A DNA stretch of 64,000 nucleotides from Strongylocentrotus purpuratus (taxonomy: Eukaryota; Echinodermata; Echinoidea; Camarodonta; Strongylocentrotidae). Location of the stretch: positions 35,315,029 through 35,379,028 of the forward strand of contig NW_022145607.1 of assembly GCF_000002235.5 (NCBI RefSeq), in the 5' to 3' direction. Made by a program: the position numbers and the translations under genes. Each line of letters starts with the position of its first letter. Position 1 is the stretch's first letter. Below are positions 47,801 to 59,800 of the stretch, in pieces. Under the pieces are notes generated by a model. It had not been told where the DNA came from and did no database searches. It saw nothing but the letters and a program-made list of their open reading frames with translations.

Positions 47801-50800
47801 TTGGTCAAACAGTTTTTGAGCGTCAAGTAACGTCTGGCTGGAATGCTCCCCAGGGAGTGGAGATTGAGCACAGTGTGTGTGGGCAAGCACTGAATCCAAT
47901 GACCGGGGTAATAGTATATTTGTAAAGCGCTTTAATAGGGACATTTGTATTAAGCGCTATATAAAAATTAAATATTATATTATTATTATCATTATTTCCA
48001 AAACTGGTCTATACCTTTAACATTTCTTAATGTGAAGACAAGTAAATATACAATTAATTAGAGTATGATACTTCCAGATTGTTTTAATCATCTTCATATT
48101 TACCTCTGTCCAGCAGTATATATTCTTTGTTTGAAGGTGAAAGGGTTAGTGAATTCTAGAGTTGTCATCACTGTCTCTGACCATGGACATTCAACAGAAA
48201 ACTGGAAAAAAAAGAAAAATACAGAGTCATGTTAAAATTAACCTACTTTCCAAAAGGGCCCTGTACCTATCTAAATAGCCACCCCATTCCATACGACTCA
48301 GCTACCTACATCAAATTCTGACAAAAATTACATGAAAAGTCATTTTGGAAACAAATTCTTTCTACTTGTTGAGGCATCAAAAATTCACATACCGTACATG
48401 TAAATATACCGGCAGTCTAGAATTACAAATTTATTTTAGGCAGTCACACATTACGAAAGTTATCGATCCAAAATCAGACGTGTATTTTTTCGCATATTTA
48501 ATGAGCTATGACCTCTGACCTTTGACCTACGTACTCCAAAATCGAACTTAGCCTGTATTTTGATATCATGTATCTTCATACATCGATCGGAAACCAAATT
48601 TGTTACGAACTGACGCACGCGGACGGCAGCGTTACTATATCCCCTCCAACCTAGTCAGCGAGGGGATAATAAATATCTGGAAACCGATTTAAATTGGGTA
48701 ATTATCAGGCCTGCCCATTCATATTCAGTAGTGTATTAACCAACCTGAATGTTCTGTTTATTGCCTTCACTCTGTCTGCACATGTCCGCTACTACCCCAA
48801 CCCTCAGATCTATCTCTTCATTGCTCTTGACTCCCTCCACGAACCGAACCTTCCCTCCGTCATCCACGGACTCCACCTCGTATTCCTCCGACTTGGATGG
48901 GAGGATGGCAAGACTGGTGGGCGTGGTGATGGCCAGGGTGGTGCTCTCTGGGATAGGGGTGTAGCCGGTTGTCAGGTGGAGGGTAATGTCTTGAGGGATT
49001 CCACACAGCAGGTCTGAGGATAGAGGATCAATTTCACGGGAAATGAGCGTGGGCATGTTATGGATAAGGGCAACTCTGTTTATGTTGTACCAGATATTAA
49101 TTAGGACCAGTAGGAAGGAATTCCTTACATGCTGTGAGCGTCAAAATCGACAGCCTAGATTAAACCGGGTAATTTTGAGCGCTTGAGGACCTTGCAAGGT
49201 CGATACATGCGCTGTATAAGAATCCAATATTATTATTATTATTATTATATTCTAGCCAGCTAATGAACAATTGCTGTGAGTTCAGGACATAGTGATACAA
49301 GAAATGAAGCATTAATCAATAGCCAAACATCATGGTTTTCCATTTCTTAAAATTTAAAGATGTAAATTCCACGAAATCGCCCACTAGTTGTTCATTGTGC
49401 ATAAATAACTTCAACATAAAAACTGAGGGTTTAAATCCTGACCAATCATAAATGTCCTCAGGCATGGCGTCAAACTAGATTTACCATACTTAATCAAGGG
49501 ATGGTACATAAATAACAAGTATAAAAGAATATGCTTTGGTCACTGCAAGCTCTAGAATCTGTAATCAAACAAACGGTGGGTGATACCGGTGCAAACTAAG
49601 CACCCATGTGTGGATGAGGTGAGTACTTGACATGAAGCAATCATTCAAATAACATTACCATACATCAGTATAATCATCAGCTTAAAGGTAATACAAAGTT
49701 TTTGGAAATTTTGAAAATTGTGTGAATAGTGATTCTTTACAATTTCGATATATTTGGATGCCCCTATGGAAGTTTTATAAGCACTAGAAAATTTAGCCCC
49801 TAAAACACTTCTGCTTTCGAGAAAAATTGAATATAAAAATTTACCGGTGCTCTATGTAAATTTAGATAATTTCAAATAGCGCCTACGGCCGTACAGTGGT
49901 AGCTGCGACAATGAAAATATCAGAATATGTAGTTGTGATATATATTATCCAAACAGGAATAGCTAATTGGTCGATTTTAGTCAAGAAACATTGTTTTATA
50001 GTTTAATTAATAAATTGACCTTGAGAGGGAGCTATGCAACATAAAGAGTTTATTATTTACAATTTCATAACTTTAGACTCGATTTTAACCTCGACTACGA
50101 TCACTGAATATTTGTAGGATCGCATACGCTTCCAATATGTTCATGTGAACCAAATTCATGACCCCATACCAAAACTTTGTATTACCTTTAAACACTACCA
50201 TACATCAGTATTCTCATCAGCTTAGACACTATCAAACTTCAGTATTCTCATCAGCTTAAACACTACCATACATCAGTATAATCATCAGCTTAGACACTAC
50301 CATACATCAGTATAATCATCAGCTTAGACACTACCATACATCAGTATAATCATCAGCTTAGACACTACCATACATCAGTATAATCATCAGCTTAAACACT
50401 ACCATACATCAGTATAATCATCAGCTTAAACACTACCATACATCAGTATAATCATCAGCTTAGACACTACCATACATCAGTATAATCATCAGCTTAAACA
50501 CTACCATACATCAGTAAAACGGTTTAGTAGAATGCAGAAGATCTGAGTGAAACCTCACCAGACTCTGTTGTGATGGTCAGCTGGGCCTCCTTGCTGAACA
50601 CTTCGATCTCTGTGCAGTACTGCTCTAAATTGGCAAGAAATTCTGCATTGTAGATCTGGCATATCAGCTGCTTTGCTTCAAATGTACCATTTTCTGCAGA
50701 CTACAAAAAAAAATCCAAGAAAAATTGTTAATTAATTTTCATTGTAAAAACATTTAATAGGTCTGAGGTGTACAAATAAAAGTAAAGTTGCAAAGGCAGG

Positions 50801-53800
50801 GTAACCTCTCTAGTATGAATACAGTAAAACATACAGACATAGCTTCATTAATCAGATACAGTACATTTCAAACATGCCAGATAAATTATAACTTAAAAAG
50901 CGTGAATAAACATAGTTGCAGTAATTATGAAGTTATATGTACCTGCCAATATGGTTCGTAAGTAAATTAAAGGTAAATTAAAGTAATGGCAAGGTCATTT
51001 TGGTAAGTGTATCAATACCATGCTTATAAACTTGATACCCTTACCACTTGTGGTGTGAGGGGAATGGGTGATTACAAACGCATTTTAAGTTTTGTTTTCA
51101 TCACTTTTCATCCAGGGGGTATGGGTGCCAATTAAAGCGCTGAGTGATTTGTAAAAAAAACAAAAACTGGGTGCATCCCTAGCAAATCCTTGCTGAGTAA
51201 TGGAGCCTAGTGTCTATTTCAGGACTGGCTCCAAGAATAGTATAACTAACATTTTCAAGAGATTTTTTAGTTTTGATGAAATAAATATTTATGTCTGATG
51301 TGACATATCTCATGGAATCACTATGATGCAGACTAGCACTTAAAGGTAAAGTTGAGTTCTGGTCATGCGATTGCATTGTGAAAGAAACGGTGTGGAATTG
51401 ATCAGAAAAGGTTGATCATCTAGCATACAAGTATTGGGGTGTACCGCAAGGTTCTGGAATCATCAAAATGATAATAAATTTCAGCCAAGTCTTGGTAAAG
51501 TTACAAGCACTGTACACAGAAAGATGTATATGGGACTACACGAACATGTGGCGTAAAAATCTGTCCCGATTCTTCTGATGTTACACGTCATATTAAAAAT
51601 ATTAAGGCATTTGAAGAGCCATGCTTTTCAGGGAACATGTTTTATCTGATGTTCTTCCACCCTTGCATAATAACAATGACAACACTCACAAATTATTTTT
51701 CACCTCTTCCCAGAACTCAACCTTCTCTTTTATAAATGAATCATACCTGAAATTTAAATTCCAGTTCATTCTTGCCAGGCTTCAGCTCAATATCTTGAAG
51801 GACCAGTGTTGTTGAACACATTTCCTTGGTGACCACATCTTTGTTCTTCTTGAGTGATGTAGAGCTATCTTGCCTCTGGAGGATCACATTAGCATTGGTA
51901 CACACCAAGGAGCTTGTCTCAACTAGAAAATAGATTGAAGATATCGGAGAAGACATTAAAAGTTTATCCAACCACATAGAAATTCAACTGTCTTTACTTC
52001 ACACTATACAATTAGATCATCAAATATAGTATGTTGACATTTTTAGGTTGTTATCATCTTTCTGAGTGATGTGGAAGTAGCTTGCCTCTGGAGGATCACA
52101 TTAGCATTGCTACACACCAAGGAGCTCGTCTCAACTATAAAATAGATCGAAGATATCGGAGGAGATATTAAAGGGATTGTTTAACAATGTTAAATCTGAG
52201 ATGCACGGCCCTACGTGTTATCAGTGTCTGTGATATGGTGTTATATTGAAGCCCTAAAAAAATTGCGCTTCAAAATGATCAAGAAGTGCCTCAAAAAAGT
52301 AAAAACCTTTGAGTGACCAGTTTTACCATACTCGTTTTCCCCAATAGACTGTTGTGTTATGAAAACCGTTTGGCAAACCCAAAAGTTGATTTAGATTTTC
52401 AATCATAAATATCTTGATAATCAGATAGGCGATCGGCTTGTAAAAGTCATGGGGTTCCTGACTGACCAAAAAGTTTATAATTATCATTGCAGCATGAGCT
52501 AAATCAAGGATTTTTTTAAAGGATCTAAGACAAAGTTACCGGATCCCTTTAAAGTTTATTCAACCACATAGAAATTCAACTGTCTTTACTTCACACTATA
52601 CAAAGAACATGAAATATACTTTAGTACGTTGACATTTTTAGGATGTTATCATCTTTCTGAGTGATGTGCAAGTAGCTTGCCTCCGGAGTGTCACACTATC
52701 ATTGCTACACACCAAGAAGCTCATCTCAAGTTTAACGATTCAAGAGAAAAGAATGACATTTATTATATATTTATCATAGAATATCTTCTCTCATTGGCAT
52801 TACTCTCCTTCATTGTTCTTTGTGAGCATTTATTTTCTTCACATTACCTTTCCCCCTCTCCTTTCCTCGAGTAAACAAACCACTGAGCTCTAGAGGTCAG
52901 TGGTTTACACGTAAATTAAGATGGCGCCCATGCAAATATGATGTGAGCGCACATGATGCAACAATACATGCACATCTGAAAACAATGACATCACTGCCTG
53001 CGCTGTGCGCTCACATCATATTTGCATGGGCGCTATCTTATGGTTTGTTTACTATTAAATTAAAATGGTGCCCATAACCGTAAACTGGTGTATTTCTTTT
53101 TAGTAATTAACACTCACCCAATTTCCTGCTTTCCTCTCCAAACTTGACCTCCGACCCAAAGACTGGAATCACACCACCTTTTTCACGGCCACTGACCTGA
53201 GCCCTGGCATCCAGGGACCTAAGTCTCTGCAGGCTGTCCTGGGAAGGGCTCTTCTCTAATCTGATTGGCTGGCTCTCTCCACCACCACTGGCCAATGAGA
53301 GCTGATCATGCAGCTGAAGAGTGATTTGATGGAGTGTGATTGGTGCAGGCAGGTTGGAGGTGAAGGTGACCTTGATGTTGATGACCTCCTCCTTGCCAAC
53401 GCGACCGTTAGGTGGGTCCAGTGACAAGGTAGGCGGGGCAAAGATGAAATCCCATAGATACAGAGCTTTTTCTGCTATATTACAAGGAATAAAAGAAAAG
53501 AGTCTCAATAGTTAGATACACTGGCAGAAAACAATACATTCTGCTTTCTTTTAGCTTTGCTAATTAAGTTACAAACTTCTCCAGAAATCCCAACAAGAAT
53601 AGAGAAATTTGCACTTTCTGTGAAATTATTCTATGAAGTTCAGCCTTGATTAATGTTGCCATGTGATAAGGATCAATACTTCAGTATTGACAAATCTCCA
53701 TTTAGTTTCTCTTAATTCAATACATTTTATGTGACACACAAAAGTGAAACTTTTATAGTCTGATCTTGCCTATAATTTGGGATCTTTAGTATCACAAATT

Positions 53801-56800
53801 ATGAATAAATGTTCAACACAATTTCTACGAAAAAATATACATCCTGCACAAAATTAATCCCATATTTCAAATATATGATGACATTGAATGATTTACGACT
53901 TTTCATACAGTGTTTAATTGGCACGTCTACTCTCTACAAAAATGCTCTGGCTCCTAATGGTTAGGAGCCAGAGCATATAACACTGAGTTCCCATAGGCAA
54001 TCTTTTTATTCAGATGGTCATATCTCAGCCAATACTTAACATATTCAATCCGTCCCTATTTTCACGAAGTGACGGTAGTGAATAAAAATCGCATTCACTT
54101 TGTGTTACGATTTTCCTCACTACCGTCACTTCGTGAAAATAGAGACGAATTGGTTTTCGACATTTGGACATTATTTTTGATGCTCTTTCGGAAAATGAAG
54201 AAAAAAATGAGAAATTCTAAAAATAATTTTTTGATGATGTCACACTTCACCACTCCATAGAATAAGAATTGCCTTTTTACTAACATACAAGCAGATATTT
54301 TCATGGCGATTTTTGTTCGCGAATTTCGTGAATCACTCGTCGATCGCGAATCCAACAACACACAATAATTTTTCCGGCGAGTAATGTCCCATGTTGAAAG
54401 CACTAAAGTAAGCCCCTTCGCACACATTGTCTATACACTATAGCACGAGTCATGCGGCCCAGATTGAGATTATTTTCATTTTTTTTGTCAAGAAAGAATT
54501 CTTATGTTATGATAACTATGATCCTTAGTAATGAATTCATGATTCGCAGAAATAGAATGATAATTATTGAAAAGTATATAATTATTAGTGCTCGTGGTTT
54601 TACACTAATTTAACAACTCGCAAATTCTTCCTTGAATTCTTGATCCGCGAAAATATCTTTACATGAACATACTAGTTTATACAGTAGTGTGTGTTCATTA
54701 GAATAATATATTTCAGAAAGTATTTTCAGCTCATACCTTTCTCTTCAGTTTGTGGCACATCGATTGCTGCGACCCGGTTTATCTCCTTAAAGTAGTTCAT
54801 TCTGTCAGGGTCAACAAACTTGTCTGCAGCCAGCTGACAGCACAGCTTCAGGTATGTATTGAGATGAGTTAAAGACAACACCTGGGCCCTGTTTCACAAA
54901 ACTTGTCATCAGTGATGAATGACAGTTTGTGTTATAAGCTACTGAAATCCTTGCTTCTGATTGGTTATCAGCAGATTTGTCACTGCTTTTTGTCATTTGT
55001 CATTGAAAAAAGGCTTTATGAAACAGGCCCCTCTTGCTACTGGATTAAATAACTAGAACATCAATGGTAAAATGCTCATTAACCCTAAACCTTAACTTTT
55101 CTTAACTTTTTGATGTTTCATGAAAAAAGGCCCCCCAAAAGGGCAAACTTTGGATACAACAGTACTTCAGTAGTGCATGTACCTAGCGGTAGGCCTAATA
55201 ATAATAATGATAATAAATCTAGATATATATAGTGCTTAGGTAATACAGAATACTGTTTTTAAATGGTATCATTTTTGTGTGGTATGTGTTCACGCTTGGA
55301 TGAACAGGAGGTATTGTTTGCGAGAGTGCAAAAATCGACTTTCATAAGATGTATAATAATCTACTGTTCATAGATGATTTTAAAAATAATTAGCAATTTT
55401 CTAGGTGTAAACTTTTTTTGGACTCACACTGTTTAGTAACCATGAAAGGAGAGATGGAGAGAAATAAAATGACGAGAGGCGAAGACAAGAGGACACCTTC
55501 CTGCAACCTCCCTCCAATCGCTTCCCAAGTAAGACCAGTGCCCCCCCCCCCCCCTGGAATGGTTGGATCCACACTACACCACTGTTCCTATCACACAGGT
55601 TTTAGGAAGGATATTTGAGATTGTTATCAAGCTTCTTGTAACATCCAGCTAGCTCCTTTCTGGTCGAAGCTGTCATCATACCCCATCCTTCTGCCTCATA
55701 CACCTTAAGGGCATCAGACAAGAAACTCTCAGCTTTGTGAAGCTCTCCAGTTTTCCTGCAGGGTACAAATACAGAATATTAATTTTCAAAAATCATATAT
55801 TTCCAGTGGTTACATACCTGCCAACATTTGAAAATAAGGATTAGGAATTTTGTGCACGGTATGCCTTCAAAAATAAGAAATCTTATATCATTTGTATTAA
55901 TAAATCACTTGTATTGCCAGTGTAACTGGCAATACGCGGTAAATCTGTATCAAAAAGCGAATAAAAATTCGCTGCTTGAACATGCAGCCATTCGACGCAC
56001 GCAATACGTGAACTCTCAAATCGCGGCACATAATAAAACAAAATTAATTTGGCTTTAGCACACACACAAAAAAAAATTAAAAAAATAAAATAATTTTTGT
56101 AGTTGAAAAATCAGAACATTCTGAATTTTCGGGTCCTAGAAATCTTGGAAACTTGGTTGGTACTCACATGTAGAATGAAGCCAGATCTTTGCCAATCAGC
56201 TTTGCAGAACGCATTCTTCCTATATGCTTGAATGTTCCCATTGCTAACTCAGACAATTCCTAAAAGATACACAAGCATAATTGAAATTTCTCGTAAAGCA
56301 TACAAACAAACTGCACTTAATTATTGCTATGGCAGGCAAGGGTCAAGAATTTCCATTTTCGGTTTAACTTAATAAAATTTGGAGTGGACTTTAAAAGATT
56401 ATTATCATTATTATAATTGAAGTTGTGTCACCATACAAAATGTAGTGTTTTATAAATCAAGATTGTCAAGACTGTTTCAATATTCATTTTCTGCCTGCTA
56501 CTTTTGGAAATAACTGTGAATAGATTTCATCAATTATCAAACATCTCTTTTTACAAATGTGTAATAAATATTATAACAGAATGGTAACCTGGCAAACTTC
56601 TCATTGACATAATAGGCCTGTATTATGAACTCCAGTATAATTAAACCACAGTTTAAGTGTGGTCTAATTCCAGCCTAACTCCAGTCTATATCGGCCCTTT
56701 AAATCAGAGTTTTAGATTTCACTTTCTGAAATTTGAATTGCTGGTAGACTTCATTTCGCTTTCTCAAATTTGCAAGGTAGCAGATCACTGAAGTAACTAT

Positions 56801-59800
56801 CACAGCATGGAAATTGTATAGGTCCAGCATGATAAAATTTTCTCAAAGCACTTCTGAAGGTTAATCATGACAAAATAAGTGGCAAATTTAATTCCTTCTT
56901 GGTCAAACAGTTTTTGAGCGTCAAGTAACGTCTGGCTGGAATGCTCCCCAGGGAGTGGAGATTGTGCACACAGTGTGTGCGGACAAGCACTGAATCCAAT
57001 GACCGGGGTAATAATAGTATAAAGCGCTTAGAGACATTTGTATTAAGCGCTATATAAGTGGAATATTATTATTATTGAGGGTTCTGGCTATGGTGTTACA
57101 TTTTTGCATAAACTACCATTGAATGAAAGAAACATGAAATTTGGAGGCAAATTTCAGGCTTCTTGAAGATAGAATGACCGCTGAGCAAGTGCAGTAGCAG
57201 CAGACAATAGGGACTTTTAGATTTGCGTGGACTGATACGTGTGACGTCCATTCAAGGCAGTGCATTAAAAGGACGTCGATCGTAGCAATCCACATTGTCT
57301 TCGTGCAAATCTAAAAGTCCCTAATGTCTTCATGCCAACTAAACTGTAGTTCAACTTAGACTGGACTTAAACTTTGGTGTAACTATGGTGTAACTAAATC
57401 ATATTGTCAGAAACAGAAATGGAGTTAACCCTGACTTGAGACTGGACTGGTCTAAATTAGGTTGTACTTAGACTGGTCTTAATTAGATTTTACTTAGACT
57501 GGTCTAAATTAGGTTTAACTTAAATCCAGCTTCAGAATATCGAATAAGATCAGAAAATTGCTATTCAGATAATGTTGAATGAAGGTATCAGGTGAAACTA
57601 AAGAACTCTTACAATCTAATCACTTTCATTAAAAACATCTTCTACCCTAAACAACCAGATGGTAAGCTTTTCAGAATGTCATTAAGGCCATTCTCAGAGC
57701 CTCAGAAACTTCATAATTATTCCCTTGATTAAAGGTCTGAGGTAAATCAGCATTAAATGTATGTGTTAAAGGTAATGACCAGTTCTGGTCATACGATTGC
57801 ATTGTGACAGAAACGTTGTGGAATCGATCAGAAAAGGTTGATCATCTACCATATAAGTATTGGTGTGTACAGCAAGGTTCTGGAATCATCAAAATGATAA
57901 GAAATTTGGCCCAGTCTTGGTAAAGTTACAAGCACGGTACACAGAAAGATGTATATGCGGATATCCGGATAGATATAATAATTTACCAAATATATTAATT
58001 AGTAGGCAGTTTCCCAGCAAAATTTGTATCATCACGTATTAGTCAAAACATATTCTTTCACATGATTGGTAAGAGAGCTTCCATTTCATTTTTTTCTTCA
58101 CGAAAACTGGTCTATACCTCTAAAGCAAAATAAAATGATTTTTAAAAGATTAATCACACAATGCATGTCCACTACTAACCAGGTAATGTTTTGAGAAAGA
58201 ATCTTGTGAGCTGAGAGCTTCCCTAAGCATCTGATTGGGGCTGTTCTCCCTGGCTCCAACCTCTGCTGTTTGTCCCATCCCTGAGAGGAGGTCTACCACC
58301 GAGTTAAGCTGCTCTGAGGTAGGCGACGTATCGGGCATCAAGCCTCCAAGCTCGCCCAACTCATTCAGCTGCACACACACACACAAACAAATATTTAAAA
58401 AAATGGAACATTTTCAAATGTATTTCAAGTGTATACATGTTTAACTAGTGACGAGCTATTACATTCACATGTTGTAATTCTTGTATCTCAATGGTCAGAT
58501 TGCGAATTGCATACATACGTGTATGTTTAAACATATTTGTGGCTTACACCCAGTAAATAAGATCGATTGATCGATCTGTAATTGAAAAACAAGTCAGAAA
58601 AAATCTTGGAACCAGCGGGACTTGAACCTGCCATCTACTGCTTGCCGGGCAGCGACTCTACCACCAGGCCATCACTGGTCCATGGCACAGTCACGATGAA
58701 TAGAAACAAATATCCAAGCTCTCCTGATTCATTCTGACTTATTAATATTCATTAGTCCGCCATAGGACAACAACTTTTATAAATGTAATGCTTCCTGGGA
58801 GAAATTTCAATAGTTTAAACATATTTGTGGCTTACACCCAGTAAATAAGATCGATTGATCGATCTGTAATTGAAAAACAAGTCAGAAAAAATCTTGGAAC
58901 CAGCGGGACTTGAACCTGCCATCTACTGCTTGCCGGGCAGCGACTCTACCACCAGGCCATCAAATATGTTTAAACTATTGAAATTTCTCCCAGGAAGCAT
59001 TACATTTATAATACGTGTATGTTGTTGCTTGGTCAGACATTACATGAAAAAGCACTTACATGCATACCTAAGCATAAATTTCTGGACACACTAGTCCTTT
59101 TTGGGGCGAGTTTAATATATATTGTGTTTGATTCAAACAAATTTAAGAGAAATCAAACCCTTAAATAGTTGGAAACATGTATAGAGTTTAATATCACTCC
59201 ACATCAATACTTATTAGCAATCGTTCAAACATCATGACCCGACACCTACTAAAAAGAATGGTTGAACTTTCCTCTACACAAATATGCTTGGAAAGAATGA
59301 TGTGTGTGTGTGTGTATCAGGGGTGATAGTGAGCACTAAAAATATATATATATATTTCCCCCCCCCCCCCCTTAACCACGCCAACCTTGAGTAAAAACAA
59401 AAAAGAGGATTTGCAGGGGAAAAAATGGCTTCTAACAACATCCCCCCCCCCCCTTTTGAGTAAGATTTTTTTTTTTTTTTTTTTTTGAAGATTAGAGAAA
59501 ATAGAGATAATTTCGGGAAAGAAAAATATTTAAAAAATCTGGAAAAAAATAAAAAATCAGGAAACTGATTTAAATCGGGTAATTATCAGGCCTGGGGTAC
59601 GTTTCACAAAATTTGTCATCAGTGACAAATGACAGTTGTTGTTATAAGCTAGTGAAATCCTTGCTTCTGATCGGTTATCAGCAGATTTGTCACTGATTTT
59701 TGTTATTTGTCATTGAAAAAAGGCTTTGTGAAACGGGCCCCTGGTGTGTATTTACCTTTTTTTGTGCATAAAGCCACAGACTTGCTGTATAGTGTGAATA

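Larger units (their letters stand above)
51830..52722. repeat. Three tandem units built from exon I start and upstream intron
   Basis: GAGTGATGT...GCCTCTGGAGGATCACATT recurs at about 51850, 52060 and 52658. GAAATTCAACTGTCTTTACT and GTTGACATTTTTAGG lie in the spacers. The middle unit is lengthened by the family B MITE. Confidence 0.9.

Noticed and set aside
54857-54888. GT-AG acceptor CCCAG|GTGTTG for TRAPPC10 exon G
   Set aside because: It adds nine extra residues and finds no in-frame GT donor in exon F; the AT-AC solution has both U12 signals and an ungapped alignment.
58600-58680. Possible tRNA genes at 58.6 and 58.9 kb, 44.2 kb and 14.87 kb
   Set aside because: They have A/B-box-like strings but sit in repeated elements with extra bodies or inverted ends and do not fold as clean cloverleaves on inspection, so they are treated as SINE or tRNA-derived repeat cores.
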